DNA of 64,000 nucleotides from Campylobacter sp. 2014D-0216 (GTDB taxonomy: Bacteria > Campylobacterota > Campylobacteria > Campylobacterales > Campylobacteraceae). The stretch spans positions 1,178,001 to 1,242,000 of the forward strand of contig NZ_CP063089.1 of the NCBI RefSeq assembly GCF_014931215.1, in the 5' to 3' direction. Under the pieces are notes generated by a model. The model saw only the letters and a list, made by a program, of their open reading frames with translations, ran no database searches and had not been told where the DNA came from. Made by a program: the position numbers and the translations under genes. Positions 18,299-29,073 of this stretch are shown in pieces (within the stretch, counting starts at the first letter, position 1; each line of letters starts with the position of its first letter).

Positions 18299-19663
18299 TT
18301 ATTTGTTTTTAATCATTTCTTCTAAGCTTAAAGCCCCATCTAGCAGAGTTTGTTCATCATAAGCTTTACAAATCAACTGAGCTGAAATATTTAATCCATC
18401 TGGATTTTTTGCTACTGGCACACTTATACCACCAAGTCCTGCTAAATTTACTGAAATGGTAAAAATATCTTCTAAATACATTTGCACAGGAGTTTTAACA
18501 TCATTCAAACCAAAAGCAACACTTGGAGCAACTGGCATAAAAATCAAATCACAATCGCTTAAAATTTCTTCGTATTTTTGCTTGATAAATCTTCTAGCCT
18601 TTTGTGCTTTAATATAATATGCATCATAATACCCACTACTTAAAACAAAAGTTCCAAGTAAAATTCTTCTTTTTACTTCCTCGCCAAAACCTTCACTTCT
18701 GCTATTGACATAGAGTTGATTTAGATTATCGCAATTTTCACTTCTTCTACCATATCTCACCCCATCATAACGACTTAAATTAGCACTTGCTTCAGCCGCT
18801 GCGATGATGTAATAAGCCGCAACATCAAATTTAGAATCCATCAAATCCTTATAAACAATCTCATGTCCATTTGCTTTCAACATATCTATAGTTTTTAATA
18901 AAGCTTGTTTTACATCATCATTAGTTTGTTCAATGTAGTTTTGAATCACTGCTATTTTTAATTTTTTATTTGGGTTGAGTTTTGGCGCAGTTGCTTCAAA
19001 AGCGATTTTAGCACTTGTGCTATCTTTTTCATCATATCCAGCAATCGCATCATATAAAATCGCAGCATCTTCAACATTTTGCGTAAGTACACCGATTTGA
19101 TCTAAGCTTGAAGAATACGCAGCCAAACCATACCTACTAACTCTTCCATAACTTGGCTTAAATCCCACGCAACCACAAAATGCAGCAGGTTGTCTTACCG
19201 AGCCACCTGTATCTGAACCCAAGCTCGCCAAAGCTATCCCCGCAGCTACGGCCGCAGCACTTCCGCCACTACTTCCACCTGGAACCTTAGTATGATCAAG
19301 TGGGTTTAAAGTCTTACCATAAAAAGAAGTCGCGCTCGTACTTCCCATGGCAAATTCATCCATGTTGCATCTTCCAAATGGTGCAAAATTCTTTTTACGC
19401 AAATTTACAATAGCACTTGCATCATAAGGAGCTACATAGCCTTGTAAAATTTTAGAAGCACAAGTCAACTCCCAGTCTTTTACGCTGATATTATCTTTTA
19501 TAGCTATTGGCACACCTGCGCCTGAAACACTTAAGTCTTTATTTAAAAACTGCTCCACATAAGCACCTAGCTCTTTTTGTTGGCGTGCTTTTTCATTTAA
19601 TTCTTTTTTTAAATTTTCTAATTCTTCGTTTGAAAATTTCAAAGCCTCTTTTAAAGTTACCAT
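18299..19663 (-). CDS. gatA: Glutamyl-tRNA(Gln)/aspartyl-tRNA(Asn) amidotransferase subunit A
   Basis: A 454-aa amidase subunit of GatCAB, which liberates ammonia from glutamine to amidate misacylated Glu-tRNA(Gln), and in epsilonproteobacteria also Asp-tRNA(Asn). The Lys in IAIKDNIS and the amidase signature [14 protein letters not shown] with the GSDTGGS Ser-cisSer-Lys site are intact. ATG 19663 overlaps the stop of the 35-aa gene upstream by one base. gatB and gatC are not in the window. Confidence 0.97.
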   Translation of the reverse strand: MVTLKEALKFSNEELENLKKELNEKARQQKELGAYVEQFLNKDLSVSGAGVPIAIKDNISVKDWELTCASKILQGYVAPYDASAIVNLRKKNFAPFGRCNMDEFAMGSTSATSFYGKTLNPLDHTKVPGGSSGGSAAAVAAGIALASLGSDTGGSVRQPAAFCGCVGFKPSYGRVSRYGLAAYSSSLDQIGVLTQNVEDAAILYDAIAGYDEKDSTSAKIAFEATAPKLNPNKKLKIAVIQNYIEQTNDDVKQALLKTIDMLKANGHEIVYKDLMDSKFDVAAYYIIAAAEASANLSRYDGVRYGRRSENCDNLNQLYVNSRSEGFGEEVKRRILLGTFVLSSGYYDAYYIKAQKARRFIKQKYEEILSDCDLIFMPVAPSVAFGLNDVKTPVQMYLEDIFTISVNLAGLGGISVPVAKNPDGLNISAQLICKAYDEQTLLDGALSLEEMIKNK

Positions 19664-19770
19664 TATTTATCCTTAAATTTTTTAACCAAATAAAACAAAA
19701 AAAGCGTGGCAAATAAAAAACCAACCAAAGTTACCACCACCACGCTAAAAGGTAAAGCTTGCTCAAACAT
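19663..19770 (-). CDS. 35-aa single-pass membrane protein
   Basis: MFEQALPFS, then one hydrophobic segment of about 20 residues rich in V, L and F, then the basic tail VKKFKDK. Its ATG overlaps the ileS end by 8 bp and its TAA overlaps gatA's ATG, so it is translationally linked on both sides. From memory C. jejuni has a tiny membrane protein at the same site (Cj1060c), which supports it being real. Function unknown. Confidence 0.65.
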   Translation of the reverse strand: MFEQALPFSVVVVTLVGFLFATLFLFYLVKKFKDK

Positions 19771-22528
19771 TTTTCGCTTTTTCCACACTATTACATCTTG
19801 GACACAGGCAGTCTTCTTCTTTAGCTAAAAATTTCCAACATCTTGGACATTTATGCAATGAAGAACGAATAATCTTAAAGCTATGATCGCCTATTTTAAA
19901 TTCAGCCAAAGCTTCTTTATCATCTAAGCTTTCTACTGAACTCACCATAAACCAGTCTGCTACCTCTTCAATATCTTCACTTAAAAGCTCATTTGCACTC
20001 GTTTGTAAGCTTAATTCTAGGGTTGACTTAATGGTTTTATCTTTTTTTAACACATCAACCATTTCAAAAAATTTCTCTCTTGATTGTATAAACAATTCAT
20101 CTTCTATTTTATACTCATAATCAAACCCATTTTTCAACACCAAATCAAATACATCTTTTGCGCTTTCTTTAATGGCTACATTTGCATGCTCTAGTGCTTC
20201 ATCTATCGTGTAAGTAAGACTTGGAGCTAAAAGCGCAAAAAGCTTTCTAGCTATTAGTACCATAGCACTTTGGGCGCTTACTCTTTTTGTATCATCTTTT
20301 GCATTACAATACAATCTATCTTTACAAATATCTAAGTATATACCACTTAAATCCGCGCTTAAGAAATTTAAAAGCACATTAAAGCCTTTTGCAAATTCGT
20401 ATTTTTCAAAAGCACTTTCACACGCTTCAAAAGCAACTTTTGCGCGCATTAAAATCCACTTATCTAAAAGTGTGAAATTTTTAGTTTCTAAAAACTCTAC
20501 ATCATTGGTATTAGCAAGCAAAAATCTTATAGTGTTTCTTATCTTTCTGTATTGTTCGCTTACTTGCTTTAAGATATTATCTGAAATTTTTAAATCCGTT
20601 GAGTAATCACTAAGCATAATCCAAAGTCTTAAGATCTCCACTCCGTAGTTTTTAGCTACATTTTGAGGTAAGATCACATTGCCCTTAGATTTACTCATTT
20701 TTTGACCTTTTTCATCTACGGTAAAACCATGAGTGAGTATGTTTTTATATGGGGTTTTATGATTAATCGCAGTAGAGATTAAAAGTGAACTTTGAAACCA
20801 CCCGCGGTGCTGATCACTTCCTTCAAGATACATCGAAGCTTGATATTCCCCTGCATCATATCTAGCTGAGTTTAACACTGCTTCCCAAGTACTACCACTA
20901 TCAAACCAAACATCTAAAATATCATAAACTTTTTCTAAGTTATTTGGGTCGTATTTGCTATTAGGCGGTAGCAAGTCTTTGATTTCTAGCTCCCACCAAG
21001 CATCAGCCCCATTTGCTTCAAAAACACTTACTAAATGATCTAAAACATCATCATCAAAGATCACTTCTTTGGTTGCTTTATCTCTAAAAAACGCGATAGG
21101 CACACCCCAATCTCTTTGTCTTGATATACACCAATCAGGACGATTTTCTATCATCGAGCTAAGTCTTTTTACTCCACTTTCTGGATAAAACTTCACCGTA
21201 CTTAGTTGCTCTAGTGCAAGTTCTCTTAAAGATTTCCCATCTAGCTTTTTTTCATCCATCAAGATAAACCATTGCTTTGTAGCTCTATAAATAACCGGCT
21301 TGTGTGTTCTCCAACAAAACGGATAAGAATGCACAAATTTAGAACTTTCAAGCAAAGCACTACCTAATAACTCTAAAATACGCTCATTTGCTTTAAAAAT
21401 ATGAAGCCCTATAAATTCATTTAATAAATGCTCCGGCAAAAGCTCTTTTGCTCTAAGCGTCTCATCATAGCACCCGCCATCATCTACCGGCATAATCACT
21501 TCAATGCCATATTTTAAACACACATAGTAATCATCCTCGCCATGTCCTGGTGCAGTATGTACAAGCCCTGTACCGCCTTCCATTAAAACATGATCGCCCA
21601 AAATAAGAGTTGATTTTCTTTGATTAAGCGGATTAATAGCGCTTAAATTTTCAAATTCAGCACCCAAAAGTTCTTTTTGAATCACACCTTGAGTGAAATT
21701 TTTACTAATCATATTTTCAAGTAAGGCTTTAGCGAAAATATAACCTTCTTCTGTGATAACATATTTTTCATTTGGATTTAAAGATATTGCTTGATTTGCA
21801 GGTAAAGTCCAAGGAGTAGTTGTCCAAATCACTGCTTTTGCTTTTTCAACTCCTAATTTTTCAACCGAAGCTTTATCAAGTTCAAATGCTACAAAGATAG
21901 AATAATCTTCTTTATCTTCATACTCTACTTCAGCTTCTGCCAAAGCACTCTTAGCAGCCCAACTCCAAAAAACAGGTTTGCTTCTTTCTAGCAAAAGTCC
22001 TTTTTTAGCGATCTTACATAAAGCCTTATAAATATCTGCTTCAAAAGCATTTTTCATAGTCAAGTATGGTTCATCCCAATCAGCAATCACCCCTAAAGAC
22101 TTAAACTCATCTCTTTGGATATTAACAAATTCTCTCGCATGTTCTCTACAAAACTCACGAATTTCTTTTTTACTTAAACTTTGTTTTTTTTCTTTGAGTT
22201 TGACTTCAACTTGCTGTTCTATCGGCAAACCATGACAATCCCAGCCCGGAGTAAAACGCACTTTTTTGCCTTGAAAATAATGCATTTTTATAATGATATC
22301 TTTTAAAATTTTATTTAAAGCATGCCCAATATGCAAGTGTCCATTCGCATAAGGAGGTCCATCATGTAGAGTAAAACTCTCACTCACACCTTGTCTTTTT
22401 TGCTTCATTTTCTCATAAGCATAGTTATTTTTAAACCACTTACTAAAACGCTTGGGTTCAAACTCTGCTAAATTTGCACGCATTGCAAAAGTCGTATTTG
22501 GAAGCAATAGCGTATCTTTATAATCCAT
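19763..22528 (-). CDS. ileS: Isoleucyl-tRNA synthetase
   Basis: A 921-aa class I synthetase. HIGH is in [15 protein letters not shown] in [10 protein letters not shown]; the editing domain contains WTTTPWTLP; the C-terminal zinc knuckles are CPRCWKF and CLCPRC. ATG 22528 is chosen with AAGG eight bases upstream; the frame extends three codons to a GTG at 22537. It faces the cinA-like gene across about 100 bp. Confidence 0.98.
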   Translation of the reverse strand: MDYKDTLLLPNTTFAMRANLAEFEPKRFSKWFKNNYAYEKMKQKRQGVSESFTLHDGPPYANGHLHIGHALNKILKDIIIKMHYFQGKKVRFTPGWDCHGLPIEQQVEVKLKEKKQSLSKKEIREFCREHAREFVNIQRDEFKSLGVIADWDEPYLTMKNAFEADIYKALCKIAKKGLLLERSKPVFWSWAAKSALAEAEVEYEDKEDYSIFVAFELDKASVEKLGVEKAKAVIWTTTPWTLPANQAISLNPNEKYVITEEGYIFAKALLENMISKNFTQGVIQKELLGAEFENLSAINPLNQRKSTLILGDHVLMEGGTGLVHTAPGHGEDDYYVCLKYGIEVIMPVDDGGCYDETLRAKELLPEHLLNEFIGLHIFKANERILELLGSALLESSKFVHSYPFCWRTHKPVIYRATKQWFILMDEKKLDGKSLRELALEQLSTVKFYPESGVKRLSSMIENRPDWCISRQRDWGVPIAFFRDKATKEVIFDDDVLDHLVSVFEANGADAWWELEIKDLLPPNSKYDPNNLEKVYDILDVWFDSGSTWEAVLNSARYDAGEYQASMYLEGSDQHRGWFQSSLLISTAINHKTPYKNILTHGFTVDEKGQKMSKSKGNVILPQNVAKNYGVEILRLWIMLSDYSTDLKISDNILKQVSEQYRKIRNTIRFLLANTNDVEFLETKNFTLLDKWILMRAKVAFEACESAFEKYEFAKGFNVLLNFLSADLSGIYLDICKDRLYCNAKDDTKRVSAQSAMVLIARKLFALLAPSLTYTIDEALEHANVAIKESAKDVFDLVLKNGFDYEYKIEDELFIQSREKFFEMVDVLKKDKTIKSTLELSLQTSANELLSEDIEEVADWFMVSSVESLDDKEALAEFKIGDHSFKIIRSSLHKCPRCWKFLAKEEDCLCPRCNSVEKAKNV

Positions 22529-22601
22529 ATAATCCACCTTGAAAAATTTAAAAATAGTAAATTCTACTTAAAATACTTTTAATTTGCACTTATTTTTTTG
22601 T

Positions 22602-22607
22602 TATAAT
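22602..22607 (+). promoter_or_regulatory. Putative -10 box of the cinA-like gene
   Basis: TATAAT after a T-rich stretch (TATTTTTTTGT), 22 bp before the ATG at 22630; AAGGA precedes the start. The T-rich upstream pattern is typical of Campylobacter sigma-70 promoters. Confidence 0.6.
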
Positions 22608-22629
22608 CGCAAGAAAAAAAGGAAAAATT

Positions 22630-23721
22630 ATGAAGCATTTGATCATTATCGTAGGTAATGAACTCATTGTCAATGAAAACTATATGCGATACATCCAAGA
22701 AGAATACAAAAAACAATTTCTAGAACTACATGAATTAAAATTTATCAGCAAACCCGACAAAGAACTTCCTTTTTTACTTGAAAAACTTTCTAAAGATTAT
22801 GCTTATATAACGGTTTTTAGCATTAGCGAATACTATACAACCATAGCCAAAATCATAGCAACATTAAATGATGATGTATTAATCTTAGAAAATGACACCT
22901 TAGTGCCTTCTAAAGCAACACGTGAAAAAAACTCTTTTTTAAGCACTTTTGAAGCATGCCACATCAATTTACTCAATGTCAACATCGAAGAAAAACTACC
23001 TTTGATCTTACAAAATCCCGAGCTTGACTATGCATATTTTTGTCTTTTAGATATCGATGAGATGAGTGCAAATATCTTGCTTGGTACACTTACAACTTCT
23101 TTTGAAATTCAAACAAGCTCAAGTGCTTTATTGGAAAATCTTATTTGCATTCGAGCAAGTGCTAGTCAGTATGGAAAACTAGAAGGATTTTTAAAAGGAG
23201 TGTTTAAGCTTTTTGCAGGAAAAGTATTTTTAGGTAATAATCCTACTCAATTTGTAGCTAAAAGACTTCTAGAGAAAAATTTAAAAATTTCCTTTGCTGA
23301 AAGCTGCACCGCTGGACTTTGTGCCTCCAAACTAGCTGAAAATTCAGGAATTTCTAGCGTGTTTGAAGGCTCTTTGATCACTTACTCCAACCGCTTAAAA
23401 AACACTTGGCTTGGCGTAAGCAATGACACCTTAGAAAGCGTTAGCGAATACTCTGATCGTTGTATTTATTTTATGCTTAAAGGAGTTTTTAAAACAACAA
23501 GCTGTGATTTTGCACTAGCAATTAGCGGAGTAGCTGGGGAAGAAGATGATAAAAATACTAAATCAGGCACCATCTATATAGGAGCTATGTATAAAGATGG
23601 AACCTTTTTACAAGAATGCATACACATTCAAGGCAATAGAAACTACACTAGAGAACAAGCATGCCTAGCGGCTTATTGTCTAATGCTTAGACTAAAACCT
23701 GAGATTTTCTTCGCTCCTTAA
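22630..23721 (+). CDS. CinA-family protein
   Basis: A 363-aa protein. The C-terminal domain (about residues 215-355) is clearly CinA: FAESCTAGLCASKLAENSG, GSLITYSNRLKN and ALAISGVAG are the nicotinamide-nucleotide-amidase motifs, which recycle NMN to nicotinate mononucleotide. The N-terminal half occupies the place of the MoaB/Mog-like domain of full-length CinA but its motifs are weak or lost. Stand-alone between ileS and the autotransporter, with its own promoter. Call firm for the C-terminal domain. Confidence 0.85.
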   Translation: MKHLIIIVGNELIVNENYMRYIQEEYKKQFLELHELKFISKPDKELPFLLEKLSKDYAYITVFSISEYYTTIAKIIATLNDDVLILENDTLVPSKATREKNSFLSTFEACHINLLNVNIEEKLPLILQNPELDYAYFCLLDIDEMSANILLGTLTTSFEIQTSSSALLENLICIRASASQYGKLEGFLKGVFKLFAGKVFLGNNPTQFVAKRLLEKNLKISFAESCTAGLCASKLAENSGISSVFEGSLITYSNRLKNTWLGVSNDTLESVSEYSDRCIYFMLKGVFKTTSCDFALAISGVAGEEDDKNTKSGTIYIGAMYKDGTFLQECIHIQGNRNYTREQACLAAYCLMLRLKPEIFFAP

Positions 23722-23760
23722 ATCTTGGGTTTATTAAACTTATTTTAAACATCAGCAAAT

Positions 23761-23766
23761 TATAAT
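23761..23766 (+). promoter_or_regulatory. Putative -10 box of the autotransporter
   Basis: TATAAT 39 bp before the ATG at 23806. AGGAG at 23796-23800 is the ribosome site and fixes that ATG as the true start just ahead of the G tract. No clear -35. Confidence 0.6.
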
Positions 23767-23805
23767 TACGCCTTTTGTTACATTTCATTTATATTAGGAG
23801 TAAAC

Positions 23806-26800
23806 ATGACTTGTTTCACGGGGGGGGGGAATCGATAATTCCCAAATCAAACATTCTTTAAATTCATCAAACCAACTCTCATTTTTTACGAAAAAAACCT
23901 TTCTTTCTTTAGCAACTATATCTTTTCTAGCTAGCTATGCTAATGCAAACATCATAAGTGATCATAACCATTCAAGTGGCACTATCCAAATAACTAGTAA
24001 AAACCAAAGAGATATCAGCGGTGGCGGTTGTAGTAATACAAGCTGTACGATAAGTGATACTAAAAATGAAACAGTTACCATTAACAATGGTGGTGGTACT
24101 TTAACCATAGATAAAGGCGGTAAAATTGAAGTTAGTGATAAAAAAGGTGTTGTGGTAAATAGTGGTGTTAGCAATGCAACTATCATAAATCATGGCTCTA
24201 TCATCGCAAATGGAAATAGCACCCCTTTTGGTATCCACAACAATGGTGGTACGATCGATAGTATTACTAACTCAGGTTTAATCGTAGGTAAAATTGGAAT
24301 TCGTATAGATAATAAAAGTGTTATAGGTTCAATCAACAATAGTGGCACTATTATGACAACCAAAGATACTAATGGCTATGGGGCTCTTGTTGTATGGGAG
24401 CAAGGTTCATCAAATCACACTATTAACAACATCAACAATTCTGGTTTGATATACAATCAAAGCACAGCCAATGGTAGCGCTGCGATATATATTATGGATG
24501 GTAATTTTGGTTCAATCACAAACAGCGGAGTAATTCATAGTGATACAGGTTTTGGGGCTATAGTTTTAGAAGATATATCTACCGTAGGAACAACAGGCAA
24601 TGCTATAATCAATAACAACGGAACTATTATAGCAAAAAGTGGATCTGGGATTTATTTAAAATACGGATATTACATTACTTCAGAAGGAGGTAAAGTTTCT
24701 TTAGGATCTATACAGCTAAATGGTGGGCTTGTCGCAGGGGTAGACGCAGGGATTAGAATTGATCATAATGGTGTAGTAGGCACTACCAAAGATGATAAAT
24801 CCCCTAACACCAACGCTATTGATCTAGACAAGGGCGCAGTAATTGCCTCAGCTACAGTTAAAGATGATAAATTAACATACAACCCAAATGGTACAGCCTT
24901 ACAAAATGAAGGCACTATTAAGGGCAATATCAATCTTAACAATGAATCTAAAATCATTGGTTCTGTTTTAAACAGAGGATCTATCACAGGTAATATCACT
25001 CTTAATGGTAAGTCTTATATCACTTCCATTAACAATGAAAAAACTATCCAAGGTTCTATAGACTTAAAAGGTAATTCTCAAATAGATACTATTTTAAATA
25101 AAGGCACCATTGAAAAAGGTATCCATCTAGATCAAAGCTTTATATCTTCTATAGAAAATAAAGGCACTATTAATGGTGATGGTATTACACTAGCAAATGA
25201 AAGTCAAGTAGGTTCTATCATTAACCATGAGGGTGCTAAAGCTGACTTAGACTTAAAAGGAGGCTCTTTTGTAGGTTCTATCACTAACAATGGTGATATG
25301 ACAATCACTAGAGATGATACAAGCAAGATAGGTGCTTTTAATAATGAAGGTAGTATTAAAAACAAATTTGAAAACAAAGACTTTATGCAAACCTTTGAAA
25401 ACAAACAAGGTGCTACCTTAGAACAAGGCTTAGAAAACACAGGTGCTATAGGAGCTATTGATAATAAAGGTCATATAGCAGGTATTAGCAATTTAGCAAA
25501 TATAAAAACTAAAGACAATAAAGATAAAGCTCATATTGGAACTATCATCAACTCAGGAACCATTAGCCATGTTAAAATGCCTTTAGCAACACTAGATGAT
25601 ACAGCTAATATGGATCATGCTTATGCTATTTATAATAATGGCACAATAGACTTTTTATATAATCAAGCTAATGCTGTCATTAATGGAGGCATTAACAATG
25701 AAGGCTCTATGAATATCATCAATCATGGTAGCATACACAATGGTATTACAAATACAGGTACTATTACACTTAGTTCTAATTTTACTCCAAGCTTTAAAAA
25801 AGCAAGTGAACATAACAATGGCTTTATTGGTAAAAATAACAATGGCCACCAATTAGAAAACAATGATAAGGGTAAAATTAGCATAGATGGTTGGTATTTT
25901 AATGCTTTAGAATATACTAAAGATAATAACCAAAGATTAGAAAATTCTATCATCATAGGTGGAGATAATCTAGGTGGTATTTATGCAGATAATATTTATG
26001 TTAATACTAAAGATTTAGTATTAAATCAAATCTATGATAGTAATACTTTCTTTGCAGATAAAAATGGAAATAGCCAAGGAAATGAAACTAACAATGGTGC
26101 AGGTGTAGATGCAAGCAATATCCATAGCATTAGTGGAATTTATAACTTTGTGAATGTAGGTAAGGGTCAATATGCAGCCGTAGTAGATACTAAAGAACTT
26201 AGTGGTAAAACCTTAGCAAAGTCTATGGTATATGCTTCAAGATTAAGAGCGATTAATATCTCTAATATGTTAAGAGACATCACCTCTCAAAACTTCCAAA
26301 CAGAATTCTCTCAAGCATTAAATATGCAATTATCTAAACAAGGTGAAGCTTATGGTAATGATGCAGACTTATTAGCAGAATTAGAAGACATCTTCATTCC
26401 TAATAAAAACCCACATGCAAAAAACCATACTTTCTTATTGCCTTATTATAATCACTCTAATATCAAGATAGGAAAAACAACAGGTCATTTAAAGGTTAAT
26501 ACTAGTGGTTTAATAGGAGGTTCTCAAAGAGAACTACCTAAAGACTATGGTGTGATAGGTTTTTATCTAGGATATGAAGATAGTAAAAAAGAACAAGCTA
26601 GACAAAGACTAAGATTTGATGATAAAACATACTATGGTGGTTTAACTTATTATGGAGTATTAGCAAGAGATGGGATTAATCAATACTATCTTAGTGCTAG
26701 AACAATCTTAGATTATACTCAAAGTGATATAGAAAAAAGCTATCAAAGCTTACCTGTTAGTGTAGAAAGTGATACTAAGGTATATGGTTATGGAGCAGAA

Positions 26801-27247
26801 ATTAAACTAGGTGCAAATTATTATAATACTTTAGATATTGCAAGAATTTCTCCTGAGCTTGGTCTTAGTTATTATGGTATGAGTAATAAAAACTTTTCTC
26901 TTTATCACTTAGGTGGAACAAAAGAACACTACCTAGCAGAACAGTTTAATTTTATTGATGCAAGTGCTGCTTTAAAATGGTATAAACCATGGAGTGATAA
27001 ATTAAGAACCAATCTTACTATGGGAGCTATTGTAAACTTATACAATGATGCAAAAGGAAATTTAAAACTAGGCACTAATCATCTTAGTGCAAAAGTAGAA
27101 ACTTCAAAGTATTATGGGTTTGGACAATTAGGTCTTTCTTATGCTATAGCACATAATGCTGACTTATCACTCAATTATGCAGGTGCATTTACCTTTGATG
27201 ATACTAGTTCACATACGATGTTTTTAAAACTAGGTTTATGGTGGTAA
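23806..27247 (+). CDS. Autotransporter (type Va), phase-variable, OFF by a G10 tract
   Basis: With one G fewer, or two more, this reads as about 1146 aa. As sequenced, ATG 23806 leads through G10 to TGGGNR and a stop. In the corrected frame a long signal peptide spans roughly residues 29-47 (TKKTFLSLA to ANA), then a passenger of about 800 residues built from short repeats such as INNSGTI and ILNKGTI (a beta-helix pattern), and a C-terminal beta-barrel of about 280 residues ending in LGLWW, the usual terminal aromatic. Such proteins are exported adhesins or surface antigens; CapA in C. jejuni is a phase-variable example. Passenger function is not recognisable. The frame is open without stops from 23831 to 27247, so the gene is otherwise intact. 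Confidence 0.9.
23820..23829 (+). repeat. Poly-G tract (G10) at the 5' end of the autotransporter
   Basis: Ten G beginning at codon 5. G9 or G12 gives the full-length frame, G10 and G11 give early stops. Position before the signal peptide makes it an all-or-none switch. Confidence 0.92.
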
Positions 27248-27251
27248 GTTT

Positions 27252-27282
27252 TTTCACACTAACTATGATAGTTAGTGTGAAA
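27252..27282 (+). terminator. Hairpin terminator after the autotransporter
   Basis: A perfect 14-bp stem, 27252-27265 with 27269-27282 (TTTCACACTAACTA and its complement), around a 3-base loop, five bases after the stop. No long T run follows on plus, but the length and perfection of the stem make termination or 3'-end protection likely. Confidence 0.65.
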
Positions 27283-27295
27283 CTAAACTCAATTG

Positions 27296-27464
27296 CCCAG
27301 AGTTTGCTTGAAATAATTATAGACAACAAACAAACAACAACAAACAAAAGCACGTTAATCAAGAATACAAGTGTGTAATGGTATATAAATACCAAACTCC
27401 TTATTAGGCAAACTCTCTAATAACATTAAGCTAAAAAGCTTAATGCTTATTAGCAAACTCTGGG
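27296..27464. repeat. Nested inverted repeats in a non-coding stretch
   Basis: The 230 bp between the autotransporter and the P19 operon hold no gene. CCCAGAGTTTGC (27296-27307) pairs with GCAAACTCTGGG (27453-27464), enclosing TGGTAT/ATACCA (27379-27394) and CATTAAGCT/AGCTTAATG (27424-27445) hairpins plus an A/C-rich run near 27327-27353 made of CAAA and CAA units. GCAAACTCT also occurs as a direct copy near 27409. This could be a structured RNA, a bidirectional terminator complex or a recombination scar; the sequence does not decide. Confidence 0.5.
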
Positions 27465-27477
27465 GAGTTGGGTGGGA

Positions 27478-27975
27478 TTAGTTTAAAATTTTGATCTTAT
27501 TTTCTAAAACACTTTTAGGGGTAAGTCCGATGAATTTTTCATTCATATTGCCTTTTTCATCAAAAAAAACCATCACAGGTACACCATAGATCCCACCCAC
27601 TGCTTTAGACAAAAACGAACTAGCTTTTGCTTCATAAACAAGAGGCAAGTCAAGTTTTTTTAGCTCAATAACATTTTGTGCTTGTGTTTTAGACCTAACT
27701 CCACTTAAAACCGCCAAAATAGGAAATTTTTTTTCTTTATAAAGCTCATTAAGCATAGGAATTTGCGCATTGCATGCACCACAATCTTGCGTGAAAAAAA
27801 ATAAAGCATAAGCATGGTTAGAATTTTGAATTTTTAAGGTTTTTTCAAAACCATCATAGTCAAAAATATAATTTTGTTTTGAATTTAAAGTTTGAAATTC
27901 GTTATTTGAACATGCGCTAAGAAAAAAAACGCTTATTAAAGCCAAGAAGCAATAGAAGCTTTTAACTGCGACCAT
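27478..27975 (-). CDS. Thioredoxin-fold lipoprotein, last gene of P19 operon
   Basis: A 165-aa exported thioredoxin-like protein. The signal peptide ends in the lipobox LSAC, so it is membrane-anchored in the periplasm. The redox motif is CGAC in TQDCGACNAQIP, and GIYGVPVMVFFDEKG provides the cis-proline loop. Its start overlaps the previous gene by 40 bp in another frame. The operon matches Cj1658-Cj1665 of C. jejuni (from memory), where the distal genes encode a redox and ABC module needed for iron uptake at low pH or from complexes. Partner unknown. Confidence 0.87.
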   Translation of the reverse strand: MVAVKSFYCFLALISVFFLSACSNNEFQTLNSKQNYIFDYDGFEKTLKIQNSNHAYALFFFTQDCGACNAQIPMLNELYKEKKFPILAVLSGVRSKTQAQNVIELKKLDLPLVYEAKASSFLSKAVGGIYGVPVMVFFDEKGNMNEKFIGLTPKSVLENKIKILN

Positions 27976-28427
27976 GGCTTTTCTCCTATGATTTTATCTT
28001 GCACAACACCATCTTTAATGACAAAAGTTGTTGGCACGGCAAAAACGCTAAATCTTTGCCATGATATATCTAAATCATCTTGCAAAAATGTGATATTTTT
28101 ATATTCATATTTTGTAGCAAATTCTTCAAAATCTTTACCCTTGTCTATAGAATCTAGTGCTAAAATAGTCATTTTTTTAGGATATTCATTGGCTAATTTT
28201 TCCAAAAGTGGCAAATCTTTCAGACAAGATGCACAACCTTGCTCCACAAAAGTTAAAACAATAAGATTATCAAAATCAGCTAATTTAACTTTTTCTCCAG
28301 CTAAATTTTTAGCTGCGATTTCTGGTGCTTTTAGACCTATTTTACCACCATTTTTATTATTGTTTTCAAAACAAGCACTTAAAAATATACTGCATAAACA
28401 AGCTAAGATTAAAATTTTAATTTTCAC
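27936..28427 (-). CDS. Thioredoxin/TlpA-fold lipoprotein of P19 operon
   Basis: A 163-aa protein with lipobox LSAC (Cys19) and a TlpA-like fold: GLKAPEIAAKNL, the motif EQGCASCLKDLP (CASC) and FAVPTTFVIKDG with the cis-proline. It probably acts as a periplasmic thiol reductase for the neighbouring cysteine-rich membrane protein or for substrate release. The start is GTG at 28427, overlapping the ATPase gene by 11 bp. Confidence 0.87.
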   Translation of the reverse strand: MKIKILILACLCSIFLSACFENNNKNGGKIGLKAPEIAAKNLAGEKVKLADFDNLIVLTFVEQGCASCLKDLPLLEKLANEYPKKMTILALDSIDKGKDFEEFATKYEYKNITFLQDDLDISWQRFSVFAVPTTFVIKDGVVQDKIIGEKPWSQLKASIASWL

Positions 28428-29073
28428 TTTTCATTACCCCATGGCTTAAAATGATCGTTCTATCAGCAAAAGTAGCTAAGTCGGGATTATGAGTGATTAA
28501 AACTATAGTTTTACCATCTTGCTTTAATTTGCAAAAAAGATCTAAGATATTTTTTTCATTTGCTTCATCTAAATTTCCCGTAGGTTCATCTGCGAGTAGA
28601 ATTTCAGGATCATTCACTAAAGCTCTTGCTATACATAACCTTTGCTGCTCCCCGCCACTTAACTGACTAGGCAAATGCGTAAGTCTATGTGAAAGCCCTA
28701 CTTTTTCTAGCGCCATTATGGCGTCTTTTTGCTCTATACTTGAATGGTAAAATTGTGCTAGCATGACATTTTCTAAGGCATTTAAATAAGGTATTAAATG
28801 AAACTGTTGAAAAATCAAACCTATCTTCTCTCTTCTAATTACACTTTTTTCTTCTTCGCTTAAATTTCCGACTTCTTTATCATCTAAAAAATATTCCCCA
28901 CTACTTTGAGTATCCATCAAAGAAAGTATATTCAAAAGCGTAGATTTACCAGAACCTGATGGACCCATGATAGCTAGCCACTCGCCTTGCTTTACTTCTA
29001 AGTTGATATCTTGCAAAGCTTTAACTTCATTGAAATTACGATTTAAATTTGAAATTTTTATAATATTTTTCAT
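28417..29073 (-). CDS. ABC transporter ATP-binding protein of P19 operon
   Basis: A 218-aa MacB/LolD-class ATPase. Walker A is GPSGSGKSTLLN, signature LSGGEQQR, Walker B ILLADEPTGN, switch histidine in LITHNPD. It should energise the two FtsX-like permeases next to it. This class often drives periplasmic or lipoprotein work rather than import, so direct iron pumping is not assured. ATG 29073 overlaps the permease stop; a GTG lies one codon earlier. Confidence 0.93.
   Translation of the reverse strand: MKNIIKISNLNRNFNEVKALQDINLEVKQGEWLAIMGPSGSGKSTLLNILSLMDTQSSGEYFLDDKEVGNLSEEEKSVIRREKIGLIFQQFHLIPYLNALENVMLAQFYHSSIEQKDAIMALEKVGLSHRLTHLPSQLSGGEQQRLCIARALVNDPEILLADEPTGNLDEANEKNILDLFCKLKQDGKTIVLITHNPDLATFADRTIILSHGVMKSEN

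Noticed and set aside
22630-23721. CinA-like gene as part of a competence operon
   Set aside because: It is monocistronic with its own promoter and only the amidase domain is well conserved; nucleotide recycling is the simpler reading.
24763-25956. Several minus-strand frames of 65-78 codons inside the autotransporter
   Set aside because: Antisense readings of the repeated passenger sequence; proline/leucine-rich and lacking starts with ribosome sites.
27327-27353. A/C-rich CAAA/CAA run considered as a CRISPR or satellite array
   Set aside because: No spacer-repeat periodicity, no cas genes nearby, and total length below 30 bp.
27296-27464. 12-bp inverted repeats considered as insertion-sequence ends
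   Set aside because: No transposase or remnant between them and no flanking target duplication found by eye.
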